DNA of 64,000 bases from Bisporella sp. PMI_857. Lineage: Eukaryota > Ascomycota > Leotiomycetes > Helotiales > Helotiaceae. The DNA is taken from positions 248,001 to 312,000 of the forward strand of contig JAJSPD010000028.1 of NCBI GenBank assembly GCA_021307315.1, given 5' to 3'. Positions 1 through 10,982 of the stretch are shown here, piece after piece. Position numbers and translations under genes: made by a program. The notes beneath the pieces are model-generated. The model ran no database searches and was not told the DNA's origin. It saw only the letters and a list, made by a program, of their open reading frames with translations. Numbering within the stretch: the stretch's first letter is position 1; the number at the start of each line of letters is the position of its first letter.

Positions 1-1532
1 GGGACGTCTGCCACTTGAACGTCCTCCTTTATTTTGTTCTCAACCATTTTGGAGATGACAGAAAATTGAAGCTTTACTGCAGAGATCGAGCAAAACAGAA
101 ATAATTCCACGGAGGATATGGTCTTCACTTATTCAACGCATGACGCTAAGAAACCGGGAGAGATCGGCGATGTAAGTCCTAGAGGAGCCAACGTAGAATG
201 CAGAATAACTCGGAAGCCAACGTGTTTCACGGACATTTCGACGGGCCAATATATGAAGCTAGCAATACTTAGCAAACAGCCAAGCTTTTAACATGGAAGT
301 AAGCAGGCCAAAGTATATTGCCAAGGTGCTAGTTCTCGCAAATTTCGATCTGATAAGAGCGTGGGGACAAATTCGTCGTGCGAGGACGCAGCTTGGCGTG
401 AAAAGAGTGGGATATTTTTTTGATCTGATAATTTTCAGATCCACAGATGATGCGGCATTATCTCTTTTTTCCGGTGCTTGTCTTCCATTAGTCAACATAC
501 AGACGAGCTTCCGCCTACGTCCTGTTTTGTGCGCATAAGAACCATATCATTGCCCAGATGTCTCTTGACCCTTGTAGTCTAATACTATCCGCAACATTGA
601 TGGAAGTTTTTTTGGAAGCCAAGAGCTTAGAGGGGAAAGCGCTTTCATCTCTCATTTACATTGTTCCACCAAGTCAAGTGACTTGCATGAGCAATGTAAG
701 CCTCCGGTATGATCTGATTCTTTGGTGTTACGTCCCTGTTTTGTGGATATGGAAGCTCTCGCTGTTCAAGTTGGGAATGGCGTGTACTCAACAGGAATTT
801 CTTTTTTGTTCCGCAAATTTTCTTCAATAGCTTTATAGCTCTCAGAATACATGCGTAGTTGATAGGAGAGATAACGAAGTCTGTCCATGGAAGTTGATTG
901 AGTGCTGGGGCACAACAAATATGGAAGTCGGTTGACATCGGGCCGAGCCGGTATTTATCCCGACCCGACCAACACTCCTTGAGCTTCTGTCCCAAAGATC
1001 CTTTTGCCATCTATTCGAGAATAGTGTATCACTTTGTCACGGGAAGGCTGGATCCATAGTCATAACTGTTGATCATCCGCCACCGATTGTAAATCTTGTT
1101 TATTCTTTATGCGAGCTTTACTGGTTGCCTCTTGTTGGTCTTGTCCATGAAAGATGAGTCAATCAGATTGGTACACGATTCGACATGTCGAAGGAAATAA
1201 TAACCGCACTACCTCTCATTTCTCCGACCATTTTTTATTCTCAATACCTCTCGCCTGATGCCAAACTGGGAAGAAAGAGAGGGAAACCGTGAATCCCTGG
1301 TGGTTGTTTGTTAGAGCCAACAGCATGGCGAAGCGCAATAGCAAACGAATGAAAGTGTGCACTAGAATTTATGTGGCGTGCGCCGTTGAAAAAACACCAA
1401 CATGACTTGAATGAGTACGCATATTACCCCATTCTTTTAACCAGTGTTCAAGCACAGTTATTAATACGCTGGTCCACTCCTTCCCCTTCTTTCGATATAT
1501 TTGCTTAGAATTTCAAAAACAAACAAGAAATA
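1..1532. other. intergenic, no supported gene
   Basis: I find no convincing gene in this stretch. Short open frames exist on both strands, the longest about 120 codons on the minus strand near 645-1010, but none shows a recognisable family motif or a plausible spliced extension. The right end must hold the promoter and 5' leader of the monooxygenase that starts at 1533. Confidence 0.6.
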
Positions 1533-3508
1533 ATGAATAGCGAGGTGAAACATGACGCGATTGTCATTGGAGCAGGTAAATTACATATGGCCTGGCTTAG
1601 CCAGCCACTATTTCTGACCGAATTTAATTAGGGATATCCGGGATATATGCTGCAAAGTTCTATCTCGACATACACCCAAATTCCCGGCTGGTTATTCTCG
1701 ACCGGGACAATTGCGTTGGAGGAACCTGGAACTCGAGTATGTTGTACCAGATTCCCAGAGATCAATTTTGACATGGTCTATAATAGGACGAGGATATGAT
1801 TCCTTTTGGACACAATTGACGGTAGGAATGGCAGAGGTACGGACTTCTCTTTCACTACTCAGAATAATTCAAAATTATTTCTGCGAGTTGAAAGATTGTA
1901 ATTGAAGATAAAATACAATTAATGGTTGATATAGTTTCCTGATATATCAATGCCACGCCCATCGGACGAAGACCTATACTATGAGTTTTTCAAGGCCAAA
2001 CATACTACCAAGTATCTTGAGAGCTACGTTGATCATCAAATTTATGGGGGCCGGACCTTAAGAGACAGAATTATATTATCGACAGAGGTCAGATCAGTTT
2101 TCAAGGTCGATGGAGAATGGGTCATTACGGCCCTGAGTACGCTCGACCAGACAGAATCGACATTCCATGCACCCAAACTGTTTGTTGCTAGTGGACTAAC
2201 TTCGATTGCCAACATGCCAGACTTCCTTGGCCAAGAAGTCTTTAATGGACCCATAATTCACCAAGAAGATTTCGGATCGTCGAATGTACTATCCTCTACT
2301 GAAGTACAGAATATCACCGTTCTCGGTGCCGGAAAATCGTCAGGTGATATGGCCTACTCTGCTGTCAAAGCCGGTAAGACCGTAAACTGGGTAGTCAAGG
2401 AATCGGATACTACAGGTCCAAGCTTCTTTCTTTCTCCAAAAGGAAAAGGCCCATATAAGAATGCTTTTGAAATCGGAATGACAAGAGCGGCTGCTACACT
2501 CGCACTCTCATATCTGAATGGCGATTCATGGTGGAAGAGATTCTTGCATTCGTCGAGTCTAGGCGTCAAGCTGATGACTTCTTTCTGGAAGAAAATTGAT
2601 GACGAAGCACGCACCGAAGCAGATTTTGAAGGCAGAACAAGCAAGAATAACTTCAGCAAGCTGGCTCCACATTCGCCGTCCGTTACATCCCCCTCATGTT
2701 GCATCTATATCTGATATATTGCAGGCTATTCTGGCAAAATGGCACCGGTGCACTCCTGAATCAGAAGGACTTCTATGACACCGTCGCAGAACACATCAAA
2801 GTTCATTGCGGCGACATCTCTCATCTTGAGGAAGGGCAAGTCTGTCTCAAAACCGGCGTGAAGATTCCAAGCGACACCATCCTTTGTGGGACAGGATGGG
2901 TACGCTCCCTCCAATTCTTCACGCCAGAGCAGAATGCACTACTAGGGCTTCCGCACCCGCCTAAGGATGAGACGCCATCAGAGAAAGCCAACTGGACAAG
3001 GTTGGAAACAGCCGCGAACGAGGAAGTTCTCACTTCGTTCCCGATCCTCGCTAACCCGCCTCCACACTACCAACGTCCACGCACCTTAACTCCCTACCGC
3101 CTTTACAAGAATATCGTGCCAATCTCCGATTCCTCGGATCATTCCATCGCTTTTATCGGGCACGTGGTGGCAGTGAATTATTTCTCAGTGGTGCAATGCC
3201 AGTCGATGTGGGCGACTGCGTATTTCGATGGGCAGCTAGATATTCCGAGTAAACAGGAGCAGGAGAGGGAGGTTGCACTGTTCACAACCTGGTGTGGGAG
3301 GAGGTATTTAAGTATGGGTATGGAGGGGAATAATATGACATTTGATCTACTTGGGTATACAGACGGGTTACTAGAACAGCTTGGTCTGAAGAGTCATCTT
3401 AGAGGCTGGTTTAAAGACTCATTTGCGCCAGTCTGGGCGAGTGATTATGGGCGACTTGTGGATGAGTATATTGGGAAGTATGGGAAAGATGAGGCGAAGT
3501 CTGCGTAG
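1533..3508 (+). CDS. flavin-containing (FAD/NADPH) monooxygenase
   Basis: Five exons give a 574-residue protein: 1533-1575, 1632-1736, 1787-1836, 1935-2677 and 2725-3508, all with GT..AG introns that keep frame. The N-terminus carries the FAD Rossmann motif GAGISG at residues 13-18. The central FxGxxxHxxxF fingerprint of the FMO and Baeyer-Villiger class starts near residue 169 as FNGPIIHQEDF. A second dinucleotide motif, GAGKSS, lies near 197-202 and should bind NADPH. The joined exon 4/5 boundary restores PLFWQN, a block I associate with this fungal family. The enzyme should put one oxygen atom of O2 onto a nucleophilic or ketone substrate; the substrate cannot be told. There is no obvious signal peptide. 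It stands alone, with no recognisable biosynthetic cluster beside it. Confidence 0.9.
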
Positions 3509-3827
3509 CTGGAAATAACAAGCCCTCAAGTCACAAATAATTATTGATAAGTTAATTGCCAAATATTATTTCCCCTCCCTCCAAAGGGAGCCTAGCCCAT
3601 TTACCATTATACCAATCCAACGCCAATATACCACAAATCATCCAGTACTGCGTGCACCTCAACCCGTTCTTCCACCCTCTCTCCGCATCCCAAACCTTTT
3701 CGCAAGCCTACTCCTCTTCACACCCTCAACTCTTTGTCTAAACCTCTTCCAGCTCTTATCACGCTCCTCCCAATCACTCATCTGCGCTACGAATAATTAG
3801 CTCCGTCCATAAGAAATATCCGGCTGC
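3509..3827. other. convergent intergenic, C-rich
   Basis: This 319-bp stretch lies between the 3' ends of the monooxygenase (+) and the small unknown gene (-). It is pyrimidine-rich on the plus strand and probably holds both 3' UTRs. I see no gene. Confidence 0.55.
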
Positions 3828-4433
3828 CTAACCAAGCCCATCAACAAAAGGACGCAACATACCAAGCAACCAATCCCACCGGCGATCCTCCCTCTCCAAC
3901 ACACCCCAGCCTTCCTCCCTCCTTAACCTCTCCTCTCTCGCGCTCCTCGCCGCCACCTCCCCCACCAACCACGGGTCCTCCAATGTCCGTATATCTCGCT
4001 CCCGCGCTTCGGCGTCCATCCTCTGCCTCAGCGCTTCGATGGCGTCTTCGCCCCGTAAAGCGGCTGAAAGAAGTGTGAGCTGTTCCTGCGTGGAGCGCAC
4101 AGAGGCACGGCGTGAGGCGACGGCATGGTATTGTCTTGTCGTGGGATTTGGTAGTGCGGCGGGCGGGCGGAAACTGGAGAGGGAAGGCAAGGTTGACGCT
4201 CGAGAAAGCGAGTGCGAAGGTGGGAGGATGGGCGGCAGGCCGTCGTGCTGGGTAGGGGAAGGGTATGGAGGGAGATAGCTGGTATAAGGTGGCGCTGCGG
4301 AACGGATTGAAGCTGTTTCCAGGTCGAGGGGTAGATGTGGACGAGAGGTGTATGGTGGGGGATCCGTGGTCAAGACATGTGTTCGCGCACTGCAGATGGT
4401 GCAAAAGCTTGGGGTACACAGGGCAAGTGGCAT
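3828..4433 (-). CDS. unknown fungal protein, proline-rich with charged C-terminal half
   Basis: A single open frame of 201 codons starts at the ATG at 4433; the frame extends 24 codons further but only from a GTG. I do not recognise the family. The first half is rich in Pro, Ser and Thr and contains a PPxY motif (DPPPYTSR), the type bound by WW domains such as those of Rsp5/Nedd4 ubiquitin ligases. It also holds a CxxC pair near the start (CTICSA). The second half is highly charged and predicted helical, ending in a Trp-rich segment (RRWDWLLGMLRPF). The organised composition and uninterrupted frame favour a real gene. A second long frame overlaps it on the same strand and I treat that as a shadow. 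A missing 5' exon is possible. Confidence 0.55.
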   Translation of the reverse strand: MPLALCTPSFCTICSARTHVLTTDPPPYTSRPHLPLDLETASIRSAAPPYTSYLPPYPSPTQHDGLPPILPPSHSLSRASTLPSLSSFRPPAALPNPTTRQYHAVASRRASVRSTQEQLTLLSAALRGEDAIEALRQRMDAEARERDIRTLEDPWLVGEVAARSAREERLRREEGWGVLEREDRRWDWLLGMLRPFVDGLG

Positions 4434-5806
4434 TTCATATATTGAGGATCGTTGCTCTGCGCCCGTGAGGGAGACGGGGAGAGAGATATCTACATCATGC
4501 TTCACTGGTGGTTGCTGCTTTCCTTCCTGTGGAATGCTCTAAGCCCAGCTCAGTGAGGGGTTCCCGCAGCGCTCGGCGCCAAGATTCCTGCTCATGTCGT
4601 AGCCGAAGAGAAAAGGGGCCAGTAACTGAGATCGTTGGGCAGTGGAAGGGAAATAAACTCTCAATTCATAACAGTCCATATCAGCAAAAGAGCAACTCGT
4701 ACATAAGACTCACAAGGGAGAGCCATTTAATGGCGCAAGTTAGTTCACTCTGAACTGCTAGCTCATGTTTTTCAAATTGAAAAAATCCCTTGTCTATACT
4801 GACAAGCTACTAGTGCTTATGCAGCCGCATTATCAGGTCCATTGAATCCTGATTATTCGATGTCTCTGGATACAACTGATTTCTTGGATTGTGTTCTTAT
4901 AGATTTCTCCTATTTGGCAACCTGTGATCGTTTTTAGACACCATCTTCTTGATTATCCAGAAGAGCTTGTTTTCTATCTTGTATGATTGTATGATCACCC
5001 AAGATCTCTCAGAGGATTATGTAGTTTCAGCATGATGGCAAATAATCAACTATTCGCTCTCAGAGTTTGTAATTACACTCTTATATCGCTGCTAAGAGTT
5101 TGATATTCGCTTCTTAAGCTCGATCTTGGTGAATTGGTAAAGAGACACACCACCTTAAGAGTTACAAAAGTTTATTACCCTAGTAGTTCGAGCGGCTGGG
5201 TCCGAGGTCTTATATTTGTGCACTCTTCTATGTGTTGTAATATTTTGCTCCGAGATAACTCTCGAACTTGAGTTGATTCGATAACGAAGTCAGCTTTTTT
5301 CTCATTCTCTGTAGAAATCTTGGCAATAAAAGCTTCTGACAACTCCAATCTAGATTGCGCAACCATATGTGGGAGTAAGTAAACTATGAAATGGAGGACT
5401 TTGAAAACAAGCAAGTAGTCACTATACTCGCTGACAGAGATTGACAGCACAGTAGAGTCTGGCTATAATTAGAAACCTAGTATACCCTAAACACGCTTTC
5501 ATAAAAAGAGTCGATATCGAAGCGTAATTAACCGCCTCTTAACCTCTAACTAAGTCAAGGCTAGCTAGAACGAAAAAATAAAAAAGAACAAAATAAGCCA
5601 GAGACATAAATAAACACAACGTATAAGCTCAGAATAGCGTTACCTTGCCAATCTCAAAGAAAGATTGGAGAATCGTGAACGCTGATCACAATGGGAAAAT
5701 GAAGTTTAAGCTCCGACTGATACTTCGAGAACAGCTGAAGCCTACAATGGACTGGCAGTGAGCCATGTAAGGTGTATTATTATCATTATGCATGGAAATT
5801 GCTGCA
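4434..5806. other. AT-rich intergenic; possible element relic
   Basis: No supported gene. From about 4750 to 5650 the sequence is clearly AT-richer than its flanks, with scattered short frames. One minus-strand frame at 5175-5450 (91 codons) has a coding-like mix of charged and hydrophobic residues, but no family is recognisable. This could be a decayed mobile-element fragment or simply AT-rich spacer. Confidence 0.45.
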
Positions 5807-7120
5807 TCAAAGTAAAATCGCTCTAAGAGCAAAATAGGCTCCAATAGTGCCTGCAAGTAAGGCAAAAAGGGTAGTGGCACCTTCCGGAGTTGTTGTAAAA
5901 TATGCTGCATATCCTACAAGTAGTTCCAGTCTCCTGCCTCTCTCAAGTTTGCTCTTCCAATCTATATCAATGTCATAAGGCGGCTGAATTCTTGGATCTT
6001 TGTTGTCTGCGATCGCCTCACTCGGCTCTGGTATAGGTATTAATGGCACTGAGACATCGAGGGTAACCGCACGGTGATCTGAAGTGGGAAATAGGGGAAG
6101 TGCGGAATATTTGTGCGCAGTGATCTTTGCCTTGGGGTGTTGTTCTTTCATCCAAGAAGGTATATCGAGCCACAAAATCCGATCACACCAACTTGGCCAT
6201 CTATGCGTTGCCCAATGCCACCTTGCCAGATCTTCATCATCGGCGAGGAAAGGCTCTTTGGAATCATATTTATACGTCGGTGGAAAAGTGACTGGAGCCT
6301 CGATCAAGCCATGGCATGTATTTCCCGCAGCGATTTCCTGATTCAGTTGGTCGTTCTCGAAGAGTGAGGAGTAATGCTGTGGCGATGACTTGTCATGATG
6401 TGGCTGGGGAAACAAGTTTAAATGGTCTGTTGATGAAGGTCCAATAATAGAAGTTCGATAGTTTAAGTCGCCTGCGAGAAAGAGATGTGATGTCGGCTTG
6501 TAAATCGAGGCGGCTTGAGGAGATATCGAGAGGAGAGGACGTTCTTCGCTGGGGGCCGATAGTGAAGTAGCATTCGTTCCCTCTTGAGAGGCTGAGGAGA
6601 ATACTAAACCGCGCACAATGCTCTTCCAGTCCTCGTTTCTTTGTTGCAGTGCTGCTTCCCCTGCAGCCAAATGTGCAGCGATAAGGGTCAGCTCGGCGGA
6701 GGAAGCTCCGCTACCATATCTGAATCGTGCTCCAACAGCTGCTTTGTTTCCTAATGTTGATGCTCCTAACCCCACCCCTCCTATCTCCAAGTCTTGTACG
6801 GCTGCTGCATCTTTTGCGAAGACCATGAGCCCGATCATTCCTACATTCCGTGTTACTACTACGGTGTAAGCTTCCGGTGCATCCGACAATTTCCGAGCAG
6901 CGCTTTTGACAGCATCGTGAAATTTGTTAAAGTACGGAACAAGAAATGAGCCGCCGATGAGAGATGGTGCAACTGGTGCTATCTCTTGGAGGGAGAGAAC
7001 AAGCAGGTCTGGTAGTTTTGCATGAGCAAGACCACTGAAGAGCTGGGAGGCAAATGCATCGACATTTATGTACTCTCTACCGCAATTGAAGGTCACGATA
7101 TAGAGACTAAGATCTGCCAT
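5807..7120 (-). CDS. inositol-polyphosphate 5-phosphatase (IPPc), tail-anchored
   Basis: One exon encodes 437 residues. The fold is the endonuclease/exonuclease/phosphatase type. Motifs in order are FNCGRE (11-16), LQEIAP (45-50), GDLNYR (217-222), FPPTYKYD (279-286), WCDRI (311-315) and SDHRAV (347-352), the set that marks the type II inositol 5-phosphatases and supplies the Mg2+ ligands and the catalytic His/Asp. The protein should remove the 5-phosphate from phosphoinositides or soluble inositol phosphates. A hydrophobic stretch at about 416-437 reaches the C-terminus, so the protein is probably tail-anchored in ER or another endomembrane with its catalytic domain in the cytosol. It is transcribed away from the small membrane-protein gene, with 417 bp between the two starts. 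Confidence 0.92.
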   Translation of the reverse strand: MADLSLYIVTFNCGREYINVDAFASQLFSGLAHAKLPDLLVLSLQEIAPVAPSLIGGSFLVPYFNKFHDAVKSAARKLSDAPEAYTVVVTRNVGMIGLMVFAKDAAAVQDLEIGGVGLGASTLGNKAAVGARFRYGSGASSAELTLIAAHLAAGEAALQQRNEDWKSIVRGLVFSSASQEGTNATSLSAPSEERPLLSISPQAASIYKPTSHLFLAGDLNYRTSIIGPSSTDHLNLFPQPHHDKSSPQHYSSLFENDQLNQEIAAGNTCHGLIEAPVTFPPTYKYDSKEPFLADDEDLARWHWATHRWPSWCDRILWLDIPSWMKEQHPKAKITAHKYSALPLFPTSDHRAVTLDVSVPLIPIPEPSEAIADNKDPRIQPPYDIDIDWKSKLERGRRLELLVGYAAYFTTTPEGATTLFALLAGTIGAYFALRAILL

Positions 7121-7537
7121 TGGAACCCTTATGACTAGTAAATAGTCAGGTCATAATGTTGTTCTCAAGTCAAGACGTCACCGCCTGATAAACCAAGTTC
7201 AGCTTGTTGCCCAGCCTTGTCAGCCTTGCATTCCCTGTTTCTGAACATCTGAGTAGAATAGGGATTTCGCAGGCAAATAGTATTATGCACGACAAACTGA
7301 CACTGCTCATCCTATATACTACCGCTGAACTCAGGCTTGTGCAACATTTCTCCAAATGTTTGAGGGACTTCTTGTGGGATTTCCAGGTTTGCTACATCAT
7401 CAAAGTGGGTCCGTTGCCATGAGAACTCCCCTCTGTTGACATCCCAATAATCAGCCTCGTCAACTGCTTCAAACCACATAGTATCGATCATGCAAAACTC
7501 GAGAATAAATCACTGTACGAATTAAAATTATACAAAA
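7121..7537. promoter_or_regulatory. shared divergent promoter region
   Basis: This 417-bp gap separates the starts of the 5-phosphatase (-) and the small membrane protein (+), so both promoters must be here. No individual factor site is clear enough to name. Confidence 0.6.
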
Positions 7538-8113
7538 ATGGTACTTCTGACAGCTAGTCAGGTTTCTGTCGCGATATCATCCTTCATCAGTGCGTATTAT
7601 GCATCAATATTTAATCGGTTTAGCTAAAGAATGACAGTATTCATGTTCACATCAGCGCTCTTCTTCTGCGGTTATGCTCTTCAACAACAAACTCTACGAG
7701 ATTTACGGACAGCAATAAAACCGAGAGAACCGCCGCCTCCAGAAGCGAAATTGTATCTGCCTTCACAATTTGCAAAACCGAGTCCCAGGCAAGAGGGAAT
7801 TGTGGTGGAAGTTATGGACACTATTGCGGATGCGCAAAATACACCTATAACTGAACAGATACCACTAGAGAAGCTAAGGCCGGCCGCGGCTGGAAGACGA
7901 AGAAAAAAAACGCTGGTCGAAGACCCGCGTCGTTATGATTTGTCGCCCGAAGAGAAAGCATTCTTAAGTGAGTTAGGGAAAGAGAGCAAGAAAGATGCGC
8001 TTGCGCAGGAACAACCATTAAGCAGAGCAGAAAGAAGAAAAAGGATTAAAGCAGAGCTCACAGACGGGAGCGAGGAAGAGGGTTTCAGAGGGTATAGGAG
8101 ACGGATGTGGTAA
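7538..8113 (+). CDS. conserved small fungal membrane protein
   Basis: Two exons, 7538-7589 and 7638-8113, give 175 residues. The longest open frame begins at an internal ATG (7631), but an upstream ATG joined through a 48-nt intron ending in gacag yields a continuous N-terminal hydrophobic helix (SVAISSFIIFMFTSALFFCG). That matches the usual layout of a short lumenal end plus one membrane span, so I chose it. The rest is hydrophilic and rich in Glu, Lys and Arg, probably cytosolic, ending in RRRMW. I do not know its function; proteins of this general shape are common in Pezizomycotina. It is divergent from the 5-phosphatase gene. Confidence 0.75.
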
Positions 8114-8612
8114 TTGGGCACTATTGGGATTTGTAGCCCTTGGATTGGGTTCATAGCAGGCGGAGTTCATGTTAGGATATGGGTGATTTGGATTGTACAA
8201 TAACTTTAGACACGAAGTAATGACACAAGAGATGAATAGCGGAATACTCACTTTTGAAGTTGCATTGAAGATCTTGCTGCTGGTAAGGATATAGCGCTAA
8301 CCAGATTTCGAATTAAGCCGGTCTATTGTCTACATTAAACTATGACAAGCAGAGAAAAACACAAGAAAGAAAACCAGCCTTGGTGACGTGACGTCTCCAT
8401 TTTAGTGTTTAAAAAACCATCCTAAATGTATCGGACAAAGTTAGGTGAAAGAATGTTTGTGCCAAGAACATTCATCACTCTCGGCAACCGATTCAATTTA
8501 TATTGGTTAAAACGCCCCACTGACAGACTCGTTAAAACGAAGAGCTATTTCGACAAAAAAAACCCCCATGATAACACCATCGCCGCCTAAAAAAATTTGA
8601 ACAAGAGAGAAT
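8114..8612. other. intergenic
   Basis: This stretch lies downstream of the small membrane-protein gene and before the tRNA. It is moderately AT-rich, and I see no gene. The A/T-rich end near 8590 flanks the 3' end of the tRNA, and the T-run expected for a Pol III terminator on the minus strand is supplied by the aaaaaaa at 8589-8595. Confidence 0.5.
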
Positions 8613-8707
8613 TGCGTTCGCCGGGAATCGAACCCGGGGCCAATCCATGTTGCGAAGTGGGTTACACTAGATGGCAAGGATCGATTTTACCACTAAACCA
8701 CAAACGC
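8613..8707 (-). tRNA. tRNA-Gly(GCC) with a 24-nt intron
   Basis: Read on the minus strand, the acceptor arm GCGTTTG pairs with CGAACGC, giving seven pairs with one T-G wobble, and the discriminator is A. The D arm contains GTTTAGTGGTAA. The anticodon stem GATCC/GGATT encloses the loop TT-GCC-A..T, so the anticodon is GCC. The T arm is CCGGG-TTCGAAT-CCCGG. An insert of 24 nt sits one base after the anticodon, the standard place for a nuclear tRNA intron. The mature RNA is 71 nt, normal for tRNA-Gly. No CCA is encoded, as expected in a eukaryote. Confidence 0.95.
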
Positions 8708-8974
8708 TGATTTGTTTGATGCTTGAACAGGTTTCGCTTACCAAAGTATATAGACCAAAACTCAATATTTCAATCCTACATTAGTCACAAGAATGTCCTA
8801 TCTTTATTTCGAAACTTGGAAATGTACAACAATATTTAACATGTATCTCAAGAATAAACATCCATTGTTAAACTTTCAAATTCAAATTCAAATTTCCGAG
8901 TTTAGTTTTTCGCGATGTAGTAATGTATGGAAGGTGGTAGAGGGTTCAATTGTGTTAAATCTCACTGCTCCAGG
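8708..8974. other. intergenic upstream of tRNA
   Basis: AT-rich sequence upstream of the tRNA, including a short run of the word ttcaaa near 8875-8895. No gene is seen. Confidence 0.5.
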
Positions 8975-9310
8975 CAAATACCAATGTACCAAAGACTGTC
9001 AACATTAAAAATGCGAGATATCCTGAAGATTCCTTACACCTTTGGCCGCCGTATGTCTACAAGCCTCTGTATTTCCAGTGTATCAGATATTGTCAACATC
9101 GAACATGCAAAGTCCACCATATATTTCTTTGCGCCATCGGCGAAACGTAAGCTGTAGATACTTGTATCTCCAATGTATCAAAACCCATTCACATTGAACA
9201 TGAGATGGCCACCATACTACGATCCGGGATATTGGCAGTTGGAACTGTATGAGATGACGTATTTCGAATGTATTAATCATTGTTGACATTGAGACTGATA
9301 TGCCTCATAC
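8975..9310. repeat. decayed tandem repeat, period about 95 bp
   Basis: Four diverged copies of one unit follow each other. The landmark (c)caatgta[t/c][c/t]a....tcaacattgaacatg starts at about 8981, 9075, 9170 and 9265, a spacing of 94, 95 and 95 bp. Further shared words lie inside the unit, such as tccaccata versus ggccaccatac after the second and third landmarks. A weaker candidate fifth copy begins near 9355. No frame stays open through the copies, so this is either a non-coding minisatellite or a dead repeat-protein gene (period near 32 codons). I saw it by eye and have no alignment score. Confidence 0.6.
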
Positions 9311-10982
9311 AGTTGCTTAGGCTAATACCAAGAAGAACCGAGCAAATAGCATTTTCAATGTACTGAGGGACTCTACCATATTAAGGTCAGGCAATCCCCT
9401 AATGTTTACCTTTTGCGGAGCTTGGATATGCCATTTTCCCTTGGTGTTATAACATCAATCATTAGTTCCATAAACTATGATTATCATCTCAACACTTACA
9501 AATTTCAGAATAACCACGTTTTATCTCGATACTACTTGGAAGTGACAATTCGTGACTCAGCAATTCCTACCATGAGTCAAATCCTCTCCTCTCTACGACC
9601 TATAGGACTAAGCCCTTCATATCCTTCCCCCTCTGTTCAATCTGAATTCCTCTTCAGAACTGCTTCAACTTCTCGAAGCGATGGGACTGCCTCACTGGCC
9701 AATAAGGTATGCCTACATACATAACGCCTCAGTATATTCACGTCTTCGCCTGATGTGTGACACTAGCAATCGTGGTGTAAAGCAAATGCGACATGTTTTC
9801 CTGTTTTCCTGAAACTGTGGACATTATGGGCTTTGCTGCATGTTTGTACACTGCATCTTACAAACCTCCAGATCTCAATGGAGCTAGGCAGGATAACCAA
9901 TCTCGGTCCCAAGCTCAATCCAAGCCGAGTTGTCATGCTCAGAGTGTTATATAGTTGATTGTTACTATGAAATCTCGCTCGCAGTTATCGTCGCAATGGC
10001 AAGAATATGAAGACGGAGTGTGAAACATAGACGCTAAGTATCATATATGTCGGGAGAGGACGATGGTCACATAGAAAACACATGAGAGTTCACCAGGAGT
10101 CCTTGCTAGTGGGATTAACAAAAAGAAGAGATGGTATGAAGTTCGGGAGGTCGAAGAGACTACTTACGGGACAAGCTTGATGTGATGATTCATTATGACA
10201 TATGAGAGTCTGCTTATAAGTATGAACAATGATAAGGTCATTTTAATTGCCCTATAATTGCACCAAGGTTGCAGTCTGATTTTGTACATAATAATGACAG
10301 CTCATAAACCAAGCATACAGTGAATATAAAAGATCCCGAAAATCAACTTCTGGATATTAATTTAGTAGAGATAAAAAGACAACTACAAGGACGAGGTTTC
10401 GAAATCCAGGTTACGAAAGCGATGTGTAGACTATCTAAAAGCAGAGCGATCGCGAGAAATTAGTCGCTTAGCAGGCAGAGCTCTCCTCCTAACATCTCGT
10501 CAATATGTATCTCAATGCATTTTTCTTGGCTTCCCTGGAGTTTTGGAGCCTGGAGACCAATCCGTTCATATTCTTACCCCCAAATTTGCCTATTTGCATG
10601 GTGCTAAGTTGCGGCAGAATCATCAGGACGGACACCTGTCACATGGCTGACACCTAAGCTAGAAAATCACTGAAACAACATATAAAGTGGGCTCTTTTGA
10701 GAGGATGAGATCAAATTTCGAAAGCGGCGTAGTTCTTCACAATAGTTATCAACCTTCTATCAATAACTGCGAGAACTTCTGGTTCGTATGTCATGTAGAA
10801 AAGTGGAGCTTTAATCGATGAGGCCTTGGCAGCAACCTCGTCCTGGTAACCAATACGCACCAAATGTCCGATTTGAATGCTATCGTTAACATCAGAACAC
10901 GAGAAGCGAAGGTGCGGCGCCAGAATCGGAGACATAGCATTAATTGCCAGAGGCGTATTATAAGACTTGAAATTATCAGAAA
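9311..10982. other. intergenic, no supported gene
   Basis: No supported gene. A plus-strand frame ending at 9724 contains a possible first exon from the ATG at about 9571, running into gtatgc, but no continuing exon was found. A minus-strand frame at 10711-11004 starts only with GTG and overlaps the next gene's start. I regard both as unproven. The right end holds the promoter of the DCD/dUTPase-like gene. Confidence 0.5.

Noticed and set aside
3841..4419. 192-codon minus-strand frame overlapping the unknown small protein
   Set aside because: It is the same DNA in another frame, with low-complexity Gly/Glu and Arg runs; the chosen frame has a more organised sequence.
9413..9724. 103-codon plus-strand frame ending near a donor-like gtatgc
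   Set aside because: No downstream exon could be joined and no motif is present.
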